This document shows positions 22,135 through 31,098 of a stretch of DNA of 44,549 nt, piece after piece (within the stretch, counting starts at the first letter, position 1; each line of letters opens with the position of its first letter). The translations under genes were made by a program, and so were the position numbers. Below the pieces are notes generated by a model. It was not told the DNA's origin, did no database searches, and saw only the letters and a list, made by a program, of their open reading frames with translations. Source of the stretch: Clostridiales bacterium (GTDB lineage Bacteria; Bacillota; Clostridia; Christensenellales; Pumilibacteraceae); assembly GCA_022508505.1 (NCBI GenBank), contig JAFLVC010000015.1:1-44549 (forward strand), written 5' to 3'.

Positions 22135-23691
22135 ATGGATTTTTACATCTCTGTAGGACTAATAGCCGTAGCGGCGGCACTGACGTGCGCCGCAGGCTTG
22201 CCGATATTCAAAATATTGCAGCTTTCGGGCTATAAGGCCGCCGGAGTGTTTTCTTGGTGGAAATCGACGGGATACGATACGCTCATTCGCTATATTGCGC
22301 TGACTATGCTCGGCTTTATAGCGATGATAGTTTACGTCGGCTGCTTCGGCGTTTTCGAGTACGCGCGGTACTGCGCCGTAGCTTTGTATATCATCTTGTG
22401 CGTCGTGTTTTTGTGCTCCGTCAAGATGGGCGGAAGCTCGGGCATAAAGTTCACACCGAGAATGAAGCGCATGATCGTTGTCGACGGGCTTCTCACGCTC
22501 ATTTTGGGCGCGGGTGCGGCGTGGGCTTCGTGGGCGCACCCGTACTGTCAGACTGTTACGGCGGCGCTTGGGATTCTCGCGCCGTTTATTGCGATTGCGG
22601 CAAACGCTTTGACGAGTCCGTTCGAGCGGTTCAACAACAAAAAGTATATCGTAAAGGCGAAGTCTAAGCTCGCCGAAAAGAAGCCTGTCGTCATAGGCAT
22701 TACGGGAAGCTTCGGCAAGACCACGGCAAAAAACATTCTCGCCGCAATGCTTGACGACGCGCTCGCAACGCCGGGCAGCTTTAATACGCCCATGGGCGTG
22801 TGCCTGACGGTAAACAACGAGCTTGACGGTCAAAAGTACTTTATAGCGGAAATGGGTGCGCGGTACAAGGGCGACATCAAAGAGCTTTGCGACATAGTGT
22901 CGCCGACGTACGGCATAATAACGGCGATAGGCGATATGCACGTGGCGACGCTTAAAAGCCGTGCGGGCGTGGCGGACGCCAAATACGAGCTTGCCGAGAG
23001 CCTGCCGAGCGACGGTTTTCTCGTCCTAAACGGCTATAACGCCGACTGCGCCGCGCTAAGTGAACGCACCGCGCCGTGCGAAACTCTCGTAACGGGCGAC
23101 GGCATAGCGTATAAGGATCTTACGATAGACGGTAACGGCACGAGCTTTACGCTCGTGATTGACGGAAGCGAATACAAGGTGACGACGGCGCTTCTCGGCG
23201 CGCATATAGCGGAACTCACGTGCCTGTGTGCCGCCGTTGCGGTAAAGCTGAGTGTGACGCCCGAAAAGATAGTGTCTGCCGTCGAGGGCATGAGTCCTGT
23301 CGAGCACCGCTTGCAGCTCATCAAGGGCGGCGCAGTTACGGTGATCGACGACGCGTACAATTCAAATCCCGTCGGCGCAAAGAACGCGCTTGACGTTTTG
23401 AAGTGCTTCGACGCGAAGAAGATTATAATCACCCCCGGCTTCGTCGAGCTCGGCGCGATAGAAAAGGACAGCAATATCGAGCTCGGAAAAAACATCGCGG
23501 ATGTGTGCGATTACGCGTATCTCGTCGGCTCGCGCGCAGATGATATCAAAAAAGGCGCCGTCGATGCCGGCATGTTAGAGAGCACGGTGTGCGTGTTCGA
23601 TTCCCGCGACGAGGCTGTTAAATCGCTCGAAACGATAGCGGGCGACAAGGTCGTACTGTTCGAGAACGACCTGCCCGATAACATCAAGTAA
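22135..23691 (+). CDS. Membrane-anchored MurF-like Mur ligase
   Basis: A 518-residue protein. The first 165 residues hold about five membrane segments. The rest is a Mur ligase: ATP loop GITGSFGKTT (about residue 188), NTPMGVCLTVNN, AEMGARYKGDIKEL, and DDAYNSNP (about 402), features closest to MurF, which adds D-Ala-D-Ala to UDP-MurNAc-tripeptide. The usual MurF N-terminal UDP-binding domain is replaced by the membrane region, so the substrate may be membrane-bound or different. The start is the ATG at 22135 with AAGGTG 4 nt upstream. It follows an alpha/beta hydrolase with a 2-nt gap. Confidence 0.87.
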   Translation: MDFYISVGLIAVAAALTCAAGLPIFKILQLSGYKAAGVFSWWKSTGYDTLIRYIALTMLGFIAMIVYVGCFGVFEYARYCAVALYIILCVVFLCSVKMGGSSGIKFTPRMKRMIVVDGLLTLILGAGAAWASWAHPYCQTVTAALGILAPFIAIAANALTSPFERFNNKKYIVKAKSKLAEKKPVVIGITGSFGKTTAKNILAAMLDDALATPGSFNTPMGVCLTVNNELDGQKYFIAEMGARYKGDIKELCDIVSPTYGIITAIGDMHVATLKSRAGVADAKYELAESLPSDGFLVLNGYNADCAALSERTAPCETLVTGDGIAYKDLTIDGNGTSFTLVIDGSEYKVTTALLGAHIAELTCLCAAVAVKLSVTPEKIVSAVEGMSPVEHRLQLIKGGAVTVIDDAYNSNPVGAKNALDVLKCFDAKKIIITPGFVELGAIEKDSNIELGKNIADVCDYAYLVGSRADDIKKGAVDAGMLESTVCVFDSRDEAVKSLETIAGDKVVLFENDLPDNIK

Positions 23692-23725
23692 TAAATATTT
23701 ACTTTCCGAAAAAGGTAAAAGTTAT

Positions 23726-24445
23726 ATGAAAAGAACAGTGCTGATAACAGGCGGAGCGCGCGGAATAGGGCGGCAGATGGCCGTCGATTTCGGCAATGCC
23801 GGATACAACGTCGTGATAAACTACAACAACTCCGAAAAGGAGGCTATGGAGCTTGTCAACGAGCTAAACGCCAAAGAGATAGCATGTCAAGCGATACGCG
23901 CCGACGTATCCGACGGCGAACAGGTAAAGAGAATGGCGGAGTCCGTCGCATTCGGGCACGTGGACACTCTTATAAACAATGCGGGGATAGCGCACTTCGG
24001 GCTTTTGCAGACCGACAAGGAAGAGGACTTCGACCGCATAATAAACGTCGACTTAAAAGGCGTATGGCTTGTCACTCGCGCGTTTTTGCCGAGAATGATT
24101 GAAAACGGCTTCGGGCGCATAATCAATATAAGCTCGTTCTGGTCGGAGCGCGGCTCGTGCACCGAAACTGCGTACTGCGCGGCTAAGGCGGGCGTGAACG
24201 GCCTTACAAAAGCGCTTTCGCGCGAGGTGGGCGAGTACGTAACGGTAAACGCGATAATAGCGGGGCTCATTGCAACCGATATGAACGATCCCGTCCCGCC
24301 CGACGCGCTCATACGAATAGTCGACAATACGCCCGTGCGCCGAATAGGCCGCCCCGAGGACGTAAGCCACGCGGCGCTGTTCCTCGCCGACGAAAAGTCA
24401 TCGTTTATAAACGGCGCACTCCTCCACGTCGACGGGGGATATTAA
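23726..24445 (+). CDS. SDR-family oxidoreductase (FabG-like)
   Basis: A 239-residue short-chain dehydrogenase/reductase: TGGARGIG for NAD(P) binding, NNAGIAHFG, the catalytic Ser in INISSFWSERG, and YCAAK (Tyr/Lys, about residue 151). It ends LHVDGGY as FabG-type enzymes do. Substrate not known; 3-oxoacyl-ACP reduction is possible. SD AAAGGT precedes the ATG. It is probably the last gene of the long operon. Confidence 0.9.
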   Translation: MKRTVLITGGARGIGRQMAVDFGNAGYNVVINYNNSEKEAMELVNELNAKEIACQAIRADVSDGEQVKRMAESVAFGHVDTLINNAGIAHFGLLQTDKEEDFDRIINVDLKGVWLVTRAFLPRMIENGFGRIINISSFWSERGSCTETAYCAAKAGVNGLTKALSREVGEYVTVNAIIAGLIATDMNDPVPPDALIRIVDNTPVRRIGRPEDVSHAALFLADEKSSFINGALLHVDGGY

Positions 24446-24453
24446 AGTGGTGT

Positions 24454-24483
24454 TTGCATGCGAGTTATCGGACATGCTATAAT
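24454..24483 (+). promoter_or_regulatory. Promoter of the methyltransferase gene
   Basis: TTGCAT (24454-24459), 18-nt spacer, TATAAT (24478-24483). The leader of about 30 nt has no recognisable SD. Confidence 0.55.
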
Positions 24484-24514
24484 GATTATACGAAAAACAA
24501 TAATTTAGTTAAGT

Positions 24515-25129
24515 ATGAGCAAATTTTCCAAAATGATAGGGCAACAATTCGCTAACCCGCACGGTTTTGTTGGGTGGGTTTGTTGCAAAATAATGAACGT
24601 CATAAATAGGCGAATGTACCGTAGCGTTGTCAAGGCAATAGAGGCAGATGACAGTGCTACAATACTTGACGTGGGCTACGGCAACGGTTACCTTTTGAAA
24701 CAACTTGATAAAAAATTCGGATGCAAATTATACGGTATTGAAGTATCGTACGACGCCGAGAAACTTGCCGCAAAGCGCACTAAAAGGGGAGTGGACGCAG
24801 GCAGAATACGACTTCTGCAAGCGGACTGTTGCGATATGCCCTTTGATGAACAGACATTTGACTTCATCACGACAGTCAATACTATATATTTTTGGCAAGA
24901 CACGGAAAAAGGGCTGTCGGAGATTGCACGGGTGTTAAAGAATGGTGGAACATTCTACAACGCAGTGTATTCGCGCGAGTGGTTGCAGAAGCTAGCCTAT
25001 ACGAAAGAAGGATTCAAGTTTTTCGATCAACAAGACTACATTAACCTCGGCAGAAAAGCAGGTTTTGCGAAAGTGGAAATTGTCGATATCAAGAAAAATA
25101 AAAACTTTCTTGTTGTTTATAATAAATAA
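24515..25129 (+). CDS. Class I SAM-dependent methyltransferase
   Basis: A 204-residue methyltransferase: motif I TILDVGYGNGYLL (about 48-60), acidic end of strand 2 in YGIEVS, motif post-I LLQADCCDMPFDEQTFDF, and ISxF-like EIARVLKNGG. Target unknown (small molecule or lipid). The gene is AT-richer than its neighbours and has its own promoter, so it may have arrived by transfer. There is no SD before the ATG. Confidence 0.85.
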   Translation: MSKFSKMIGQQFANPHGFVGWVCCKIMNVINRRMYRSVVKAIEADDSATILDVGYGNGYLLKQLDKKFGCKLYGIEVSYDAEKLAAKRTKRGVDAGRIRLLQADCCDMPFDEQTFDFITTVNTIYFWQDTEKGLSEIARVLKNGGTFYNAVYSREWLQKLAYTKEGFKFFDQQDYINLGRKAGFAKVEIVDIKKNKNFLVVYNK

Positions 25130-25167
25130 ATTTACATTTATCTTACTGCGCATATTTACACATAGCA

Positions 25168-25201
25168 AAACGCTCTCGGATTATTATGTCCGAGAGCGTT
25201 T
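25168..25201. terminator. Bidirectional terminator
   Basis: A 13-bp perfect stem (25168-25180 and 25189-25201) with an 8-nt loop and A/T ends lies between two convergent genes. Confidence 0.85.
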
Positions 25202-25225
25202 GTCGTAGTTTAAAGTATTCCGGAT

Positions 25226-28200
25226 TTAGTCGTCGAGGTCGTCTGCGGGAGCTTTCTTTTCAGACTTAGCGGGCTTTTCTTCGGTCTTTGCCTCGTCGCT
25301 CTCGTCGCTTTCGCCTTCTTCGGACGGTTCTACGGTAGGCGCCGCTTCGCCGTCGTCTGTGTCGAAGTATTTTTCCTCGGGCTCTTCTTCTTGAAGCATG
25401 TCGTCAGCTCCGGAAGCGAGCCTGTCGAGTCTCTTTGCGATTTCCGCACGATCGTATTCGGAAGTGTACGTCGATTTCTTTTTCTTCTTCAAGTGGTCGC
25501 GCACACGTATTACAATGATGATTGCGATTGCCGCGATCAAGCAGATGCTGAATATGAGGGTGGGGATGAGCCACCAAGCGACTTCGCTCGGCGCCTTTTC
25601 GACGTCGTTGTCATCGTCGTTACTCGCGGCCTTGGACAGCTCGACCTTCTTCTCTTGAGAGGTAAGGTTGGCGGTCGACTCTTCGTAAGCGCTTTGCGTC
25701 ATCGACGTAAGTGATACGTCGGAGATGATGAGCTTGCCCGTGATATAGCTCTTCCAATTGTCGCCGCCGAACGAGATGTTGAGTCCGACGTTGCCGCCGC
25801 TCGCGCCCGTGCTTATATAGAATGTGTAGGTCTTGAACGTTTCGTAGTCGCGCGAGGCTTCGTTGCTTGAGGAAATAAGCGTCGTCGTGTCTTTGATATT
25901 CTCGAACGAGGAGTTGACGGTGCCTGTGAGGTTGATTCCTGCGCCGATTGCGGTTTTGTTCTTGCGGATCTCGTCCGAAACCTTGACCTTGAGCGTCACG
26001 TCGAGACGGTAGTAGGTGTTGGAAACGAGCGCCAAGTTCTCACCGTAGGTGTAGATCGTGCGGTTGTTGACTGTGTTGTAGATATACAGCATTCTGCCCG
26101 TCTGGTCCTTGCTGTCGAACTCGGGGTACGGCTTCCATTCCTTTCTGTGCTCGTTATCAAACAGACCCGCAATATAGCCGCTGCTGTTTGCGGACGTCAC
26201 CGACCAGTTATAAGGAATGCCGAGTCCTTCCGTCGACTGATATGTGTAGGCGTCGTAGTAGTCGAGCGAAGGCGAGGTGAAAGAAACTACGCCGTAATCG
26301 AGGTTGGCAAGACGCGACGGGCTGGAAATAGCAACCTTGTAGTCCTCGAGGATGCTTGCGTATTCGTCTGCGACCGTGCCGCTCTCCGCTACCCATTCGG
26401 TCATAGCGACCTGCTTGACGTAGACGTTGCCGTCGGAAAGCTTTTGCTTGTTGTTGACTCTGTCGTTAAGCCCGAGCCACACCTCGACGTACACAGTCTT
26501 TTCGGAGAGCGGTGCGTTGATGTAGAATGTGAAGGGCTTGTACGCGTTGCCCGTCGACTTGATGCCCTCTATCGTGGAAAGGACTGAGCCGCCCGTCGTT
26601 TTGAGAACGAGCGCCGCGCCGTAGCTGCCGCTTGACACGCCGTCGACTGCCATGTCGACTGTGAGCTTGTAGCCCTTATCGACTGCGGCGGTGATGGACG
26701 ACGAGCGGTAGCACACCGCAGTCGGGGTGGAGGACGAGAGCAGAAGCGCGTTGTATCTCGGCGCAAGTGCGAACGACGACGGATCGGTAATGCGCGTGAG
26801 TGCGCCGCTGCCGCTTATCTTTTCGAACGTGTTGTGGTCGGCGGGAATCATGCCGTGAATTACGTTTTCGGTATCGACTTCCTTAGTGGAAAACCCATTC
26901 GTGCCGACGTTGCTCGCGTCGTAGTACGTCCAATCGGACACGGGCAGAGGGAACTCGATATCGTCGTAGCTACCGAGCGTGATGAAGTTGCCGTTGGTGA
27001 CGCCGGTATCGGACGAAGAAGGATCGAGCGTCGTGATTGCACCGCCGTCGGCGCCCGAGAGCTCGTTGAACTCGGATTGTGTGAGCTCGGTGAACGTTAC
27101 GTTATCGAAAAGCGCAATGCCTTCGGAAGGTGAGGTCGGAGAACCGAGCCAGAACTCGAAGTGCAAAGTAAGGTCGGAAAGCGACGAGCCTTGAATATAG
27201 AATGCGTGCTCTTTCCAACCGTAGTGCGCGGTATCGGAAGCGTCGCCGGAGAGCAGGGTGTGCGGCACATGCAGAACGTATTTGTTCGTCGGGACGTTGT
27301 TTTGACCCTTGATGAGGACGGAAATGCCGTCGCCGCCTGTTACGCCGTCGCCCTTAATCCATACCGACATGCGGTAGAACTTGAAACGCTCGACCGTGAC
27401 GTCGGGGGAAGCGACGCCGCGTGTTGCGGGACCGTTGTTTGCCGATATTCTCAAAACGTTGCCGTTGCTGCCGCCCTTGAAGTATTTGTTATCGGCGGCA
27501 AACTCGGCGCGGCCGAGCGGCGCCCACGGGTTTTTGGTGAAATGAACGTCGTCGTCTTTCAGGTCGACGATATTGGCTGTGTCGTAAATATCGGCGCTTG
27601 CGGACTTGACGTAGGGGATATCTTCGTCGTCATCCTTGTTGTCGTAGTACGAAACGTTGGGATTCCAATAGCTGTTGCTGCCGAGCGTAGTCGCGTTGGA
27701 GAACGTGCCTATTTCCACTTCCTCGTCGCCGACGGTCGTCGTAAGGAACTTGGGCTCGTACAGGTCGAGAACCATTGCCGTATCGTTGCCGTTCATATAA
27801 ACGTTTTCGCGGTCGGTAGGTTTGAACCTATTTGTCTCGAACGCGAATTGATAGGACGAAATGCGGTGAGCCGCGACCGAATCGAAGAACGCGTAGCCGT
27901 GCGCGGTGCGGGGAAGAATGGGAAGCTCGCCCTTTTCGTCGGCAGATACTGCGTCGCCTATGCCGAGAGACAGCTTGACGGTCTTGGACATGGACGCGGA
28001 GGTGCGGACATAGAATGTATACTGCACCCAGCCGTAATTGTTGGCCTTGGTGAGCTTGGGCACACCGTTTTCGGCGGTCTCGAGATTTTTGACTGTGTTA
28101 ATGTTGATAAAGGCGCAGTTTTCGCCGAGACCGGTAAGCTTAATCGTAGCGCCGGTGCCTTCTGCGAAATTGCCGGTTTTAACCCACGCCGAAACGCGGT

Positions 28201-28708
28201 AGAATGAGTTGGGAGAGAACGTCATGTCCGAAGAAGCGAACGCATAAGCGACTTCTTCGTTTTCCTTGGTGTTTACGATAAGCGTCTTTTTGTCGCCGCC
28301 GTAAGGATCGCTTCCGAATATCGTCTGAGGAATAACGTTGGGCGACGAGTATTCGGGATACTGATCGAGATGGAGTCCTTCGTTGCCACAGTCCTCTGAG
28401 TGGTAGCTTGTCGATGTAAGGTCGACCACGCCGGCTATGATGCTCGAGCCGCCGTTGCCGCCGCCGACGGAGTTGCCCGTCCAGGACGAGGGGGAAGCGG
28501 TGGGCTTATAGCTGCCCGACGTGTCGGAGAAGTTGGGGTTGGAAATATTCATCGACGTCGCCGTGTACTCTTTGGTGTCCTCGACTTCCTCGTCGTCCGC
28601 AAAAGCAAACAGGCGGAAGGAGAAGGCGCCGAAAATCAACGCCGTGAAAAGCGCGAGTACAGTCGCTATTGTAACAGTCTTAGCCGTAATTCTTTTGATG
28701 AGTCTCAT
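25226..28708 (-). CDS. Large modular cell-surface protein with C-terminal membrane anchor
   Basis: A 1160-residue protein: signal peptide (about 1-36), a long extracellular part, a membrane helix at about 1045-1067, a basic stop (DHLKKKKK), and a 93-residue cytoplasmic tail that is very acidic at its end. The extracellular part has about four similar beta-rich modules, each with an F/Y-Y-R-x-x-x-x-V-K-like strand, a TFYI/AFYI/TFYV strand and a W/F-L-G or A-L-F-D end. This pattern fits galactose-binding-like or jelly-roll (CBM) domains that bind glycans. No sortase motif is seen. SD AAAGGTG is 5 nt from the ATG. Its function is likely carbohydrate or surface binding; that is inferred. Confidence 0.85.
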   Translation of the reverse strand: MRLIKRITAKTVTIATVLALFTALIFGAFSFRLFAFADDEEVEDTKEYTATSMNISNPNFSDTSGSYKPTASPSSWTGNSVGGGNGGSSIIAGVVDLTSTSYHSEDCGNEGLHLDQYPEYSSPNVIPQTIFGSDPYGGDKKTLIVNTKENEEVAYAFASSDMTFSPNSFYRVSAWVKTGNFAEGTGATIKLTGLGENCAFININTVKNLETAENGVPKLTKANNYGWVQYTFYVRTSASMSKTVKLSLGIGDAVSADEKGELPILPRTAHGYAFFDSVAAHRISSYQFAFETNRFKPTDRENVYMNGNDTAMVLDLYEPKFLTTTVGDEEVEIGTFSNATTLGSNSYWNPNVSYYDNKDDDEDIPYVKSASADIYDTANIVDLKDDDVHFTKNPWAPLGRAEFAADNKYFKGGSNGNVLRISANNGPATRGVASPDVTVERFKFYRMSVWIKGDGVTGGDGISVLIKGQNNVPTNKYVLHVPHTLLSGDASDTAHYGWKEHAFYIQGSSLSDLTLHFEFWLGSPTSPSEGIALFDNVTFTELTQSEFNELSGADGGAITTLDPSSSDTGVTNGNFITLGSYDDIEFPLPVSDWTYYDASNVGTNGFSTKEVDTENVIHGMIPADHNTFEKISGSGALTRITDPSSFALAPRYNALLLSSSTPTAVCYRSSSITAAVDKGYKLTVDMAVDGVSSGSYGAALVLKTTGGSVLSTIEGIKSTGNAYKPFTFYINAPLSEKTVYVEVWLGLNDRVNNKQKLSDGNVYVKQVAMTEWVAESGTVADEYASILEDYKVAISSPSRLANLDYGVVSFTSPSLDYYDAYTYQSTEGLGIPYNWSVTSANSSGYIAGLFDNEHRKEWKPYPEFDSKDQTGRMLYIYNTVNNRTIYTYGENLALVSNTYYRLDVTLKVKVSDEIRKNKTAIGAGINLTGTVNSSFENIKDTTTLISSSNEASRDYETFKTYTFYISTGASGGNVGLNISFGGDNWKSYITGKLIISDVSLTSMTQSAYEESTANLTSQEKKVELSKAASNDDDNDVEKAPSEVAWWLIPTLIFSICLIAAIAIIIVIRVRDHLKKKKKSTYTSEYDRAEIAKRLDRLASGADDMLQEEEPEEKYFDTDDGEAAPTVEPSEEGESDESDEAKTEEKPAKSEKKAPADDLDD

Positions 28709-28758
28709 ATAGCACCTTTCTTCGGAAATATACCGTATTGGATAATATACCGTTTTCT

Positions 28759-28787
28759 ATTATATAATACACACGCCGAAATTGCAA
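28759..28787 (-). promoter_or_regulatory. Promoter of the 1160-aa surface protein gene
   Basis: Minus strand TTGCAA (28782-28787), 17-nt spacer, TATAAT (28759-28764). The leader of about 45 nt contains two direct copies of ACGGTATATT. Confidence 0.75.
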
Positions 28788-28892
28788 ATGTTTTGGGGCA
28801 AAATAGCGATATTTACCCAAGATATTTTTGCGTTTTTTTTCTCTCATCGGGTGACGCGGTTATTTTTAGCAAAAAGACGCAAAACTATTTAT

Positions 28893-29255
28893 GTGAAAGA
28901 TAGCTTAAAAACGGGATTGATATACGGCGGCGGAGTGCTCGTCGGCGCGGTGTCGGGCTTTTTCGGCGGCGGCGGCGGAATGTTGTGCGTGCCGCTACTC
29001 GAAGCGTACGGGCTGGACTGCAAGAGAGCGCATGCGACCGCCATACTCATCATACTGCCGATATGTATTGTGAGCGCGTCGATATATATAGCAAACGGGT
29101 ACTTCGAGTGGACGGCGGTGCTGTGCGCCTGCATAGGCGTAACCCTCGGCGCGGTAGTGGGGGCGCTCGCACTCGATAAGCTCAGCAGCAGCGCCGTCGC
29201 TCTCATATTTGCCGCGCTCATGATAGCAATAGGACTTAAACTTATAATCGCATGA
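28893..29255 (+). CDS. TauE/SafE-like membrane protein, first half
   Basis: A 120-residue membrane protein with about four hydrophobic segments and the TauE/SafE opening LIYGGGVLVGAVSGFFGGGGGMLCVPLL. Normal TauE/SafE proteins have about 250 residues made of two such halves. Here each half is its own gene, overlapping by ATGA. The frame is open further upstream, but I start at the GTG at 28893 (VKDSLKTG) because the conserved part begins there and the region upstream holds the divergent promoter. The start is uncertain: no SD is seen. Confidence 0.75.
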   Translation: MKDSLKTGLIYGGGVLVGAVSGFFGGGGGMLCVPLLEAYGLDCKRAHATAILIILPICIVSASIYIANGYFEWTAVLCACIGVTLGAVVGALALDKLSSSAVALIFAALMIAIGLKLIIA

Positions 29256-29689
29256 CGCCGCAGCACGTGATAATCATAGCGTCCGCACTCGGCGGACTCA
29301 TAGGCGGAATGGGAATGGGCGGCGGAACGCTGCTGATTCCGCTACTTACGCTTGCGGCGGGGCTCGAACAGCACCTCGCGCAGGCGATAAACCTGATTGC
29401 GTTCGTGCCGCTCTCCGTCGTCGCGCTCGTAATCCACAAAAAGAACGGCTACGTCAGCTTTAAAAAAGCGGCGCCGATAGCCGTCGTCGCGCTTGTTGGC
29501 GCGGTCGCGGGGAGCTTCGGCGCAAAGTATGCCGGCGGATATGTCCTTCGCTCGTGCTTCGGCGCGTTCTTGACGGCGCTCGGCGTGTACCAGGCCGTAA
29601 AGGCAATCGTAGAGATAGTAAAAAGGCACAAGGAAAAGAAACTTAACACTGTGTGTCATTCTAAGCGAAGCGAAGAATCTGCCATGTAA
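29252..29689 (+). CDS. TauE/SafE-like membrane protein, second half
   Basis: A 145-residue membrane protein, again with the family's GGLIGGMGMGGGTLLIPLL near its start and about four hydrophobic segments. With the previous gene it probably forms a heterodimeric transporter for sulfite, sulfonates or related anions. The last residues (CHSKRSEESAM) are encoded by the CATTCTAAGCGAAG repeat, so the natural C-terminus has been extended or replaced by an inserted repeat. Confidence 0.8.
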   Translation: MTPQHVIIIASALGGLIGGMGMGGGTLLIPLLTLAAGLEQHLAQAINLIAFVPLSVVALVIHKKNGYVSFKKAAPIAVVALVGAVAGSFGAKYAGGYVLRSCFGAFLTALGVYQAVKAIVEIVKRHKEKKLNTVCHSKRSEESAM

Positions 29690-29741
29690 CGAAACTCGTC
29701 GGGAGTTACGCAAAATGAATAACGGCAGCCTACACACGACG
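29657..29741 (+). repeat. Composite intergenic repeat, copy 3
   Basis: The CATTCTAAGCGAAGCGAAGAATCT block (inside the end of the TauE-like gene) is followed by CTCGTCGGGAGTTACGCAAA, AATAACGGCAG and TACACACGAC, the same block order as at 15109-15208. Confidence 0.65.
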
Positions 29742-29750
29742 CAAAAACTC

Positions 29751-29779
29751 TTTACAAATATTGCAAAGTCGGGTATAAT
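29751..29779 (+). promoter_or_regulatory. Promoter of the rnf operon
   Basis: TTTACA (29751-29756), 17-nt spacer, TATAAT (29774-29779), then a leader of about 20 nt with AAGG six nt before the TTG start of rnfC. Confidence 0.8.
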
Positions 29780-29805
29780 AAAGCATATTTATTTTAAGGT
29801 GTGCT

Positions 29806-31098
29806 TTGAAGAAACCGACTTTCAAAAAGGGAATACATCCGCCGCACAGCAAGCACTCGGAGGAGAGCGCTCTTGTCGAGTGCCCCACGCCCGATACGGT
29901 TTACATACCGCTTTCTCAGCATATAGGAAAGCCTGCGTCGCCTTGCGTCGCGGTCGGCGATAAGGTCAAGGCTGGAACCTTAATCGGCAAAGCAGAAGGG
30001 CTGGGCGCCAACATATTCTCGTCGGTTTCTGGCACTGTCAAAGCGATTGAGCGCAGAAAGACGCCGACGGGCGCATGCGATCACGTCGTGATAGAAAACG
30101 ACGGGAAATACGAAACGGAGTATCTTCCCGAGCTTAAAGATAACTCGAAAGAGAGTATAATATCGCGTTTGGCGGAGGCAGGACTTGTCGGCATGGGCGG
30201 CGCGGGCTTCCCGTCGCACGTCAAGTATTCGCCAAAAAAGACTGTCGACGTGTTCATAATAAACGCAGCCGAGTGCGAGCCGTACATAACATGCGACTAC
30301 CGCCTTCTCGTCGAGCACACCAAAGAGGTGTTGAAGGGCGCGGCGCTTCTTGCAAAAGCGCTCGGGCTCGACGCGTTTTATGTCGGGATAGAGGACAACA
30401 AGCAAAAGGCGGTCGAGATAATCGAGCGCACGGCGGGCGAGCTCTCTTTAAAGGTGACGGTCGTCGTGCTCAAGAGCAAGTATCCGCAGGGCGCCGAAAA
30501 GCAGCTCATCTACGCCGTGACGGGGCGCAAGGTGCCTGTCGGCGGGCTTCCCGCAGACGTCGGCGTCGTGGTCGGAAACGTCCATACGGCGTTTGCCGCT
30601 TACGACGCGGTGGAAAACAACACGCCGCTGTTTAGGCGGGCTTTAACGGTGTGTGGCGGCGGCATTGTCGAGCCCAAAAACCTGTGGGTGCGGACTGGAA
30701 CGCTGTATTCCGACTGCGAAAAGTTTTGCGGCGGAGCCAAGGACGATTGCGTAAAGACTATTTCGGGCGGGCCGATGATGGGCTTTGCGTTGCCCGACAC
30801 AAATTATTCTGTGACAAAAACCACGGGCGCGATACTATTTCTCGGCAAGGAAGAGGCGAATACGCTCATGCCGGGGCCGTGCATCAACTGCGCGACCTGC
30901 CGCAAGGTGTGCCCGATGAATCTCATGCCCATGTACATAGACGCGTACGCGCTTTGCGGCGACTTCGCTTCGGCAAAGCGTTACGGCGCTATGAACTGTA
31001 TCGAATGCGGCTGCTGCGCGTATTCGTGTCCGGCTAAGCGCCCGATAGTGCAGTCGGTGCGGCTCGCAAAACGCATGATAAAGGAGAAAGGCCTGTGA
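29806..31098 (+). CDS. rnfC: Rnf complex subunit C
   Basis: RnfC is the peripheral NADH-side subunit of the Na+/H+-pumping ferredoxin:NAD+ oxidoreductase. The 430-residue protein has the N-terminal KGIHPPHSK and IPLSQHIGKPASP, a flavin/NAD region with GLVGMGGAGFPSHVK, and two [4Fe-4S] motifs near the end: CINCATCRKVCP and CIECGCCAYSCP. The start is a TTG at 29806, supported by AAGG 6 nt upstream; no ATG or GTG fits. It leads the operon and its end overlaps rnfD. Confidence 0.95.
   Translation: MKKPTFKKGIHPPHSKHSEESALVECPTPDTVYIPLSQHIGKPASPCVAVGDKVKAGTLIGKAEGLGANIFSSVSGTVKAIERRKTPTGACDHVVIENDGKYETEYLPELKDNSKESIISRLAEAGLVGMGGAGFPSHVKYSPKKTVDVFIINAAECEPYITCDYRLLVEHTKEVLKGAALLAKALGLDAFYVGIEDNKQKAVEIIERTAGELSLKVTVVVLKSKYPQGAEKQLIYAVTGRKVPVGGLPADVGVVVGNVHTAFAAYDAVENNTPLFRRALTVCGGGIVEPKNLWVRTGTLYSDCEKFCGGAKDDCVKTISGGPMMGFALPDTNYSVTKTTGAILFLGKEEANTLMPGPCINCATCRKVCPMNLMPMYIDAYALCGDFASAKRYGAMNCIECGCCAYSCPAKRPIVQSVRLAKRMIKEKGL

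Noticed and set aside
27161-28207. 348-codon plus-strand frame inside the large surface protein gene
   Set aside because: No SD, no recognisable domain, and antisense to a gene with signal peptide and modules.
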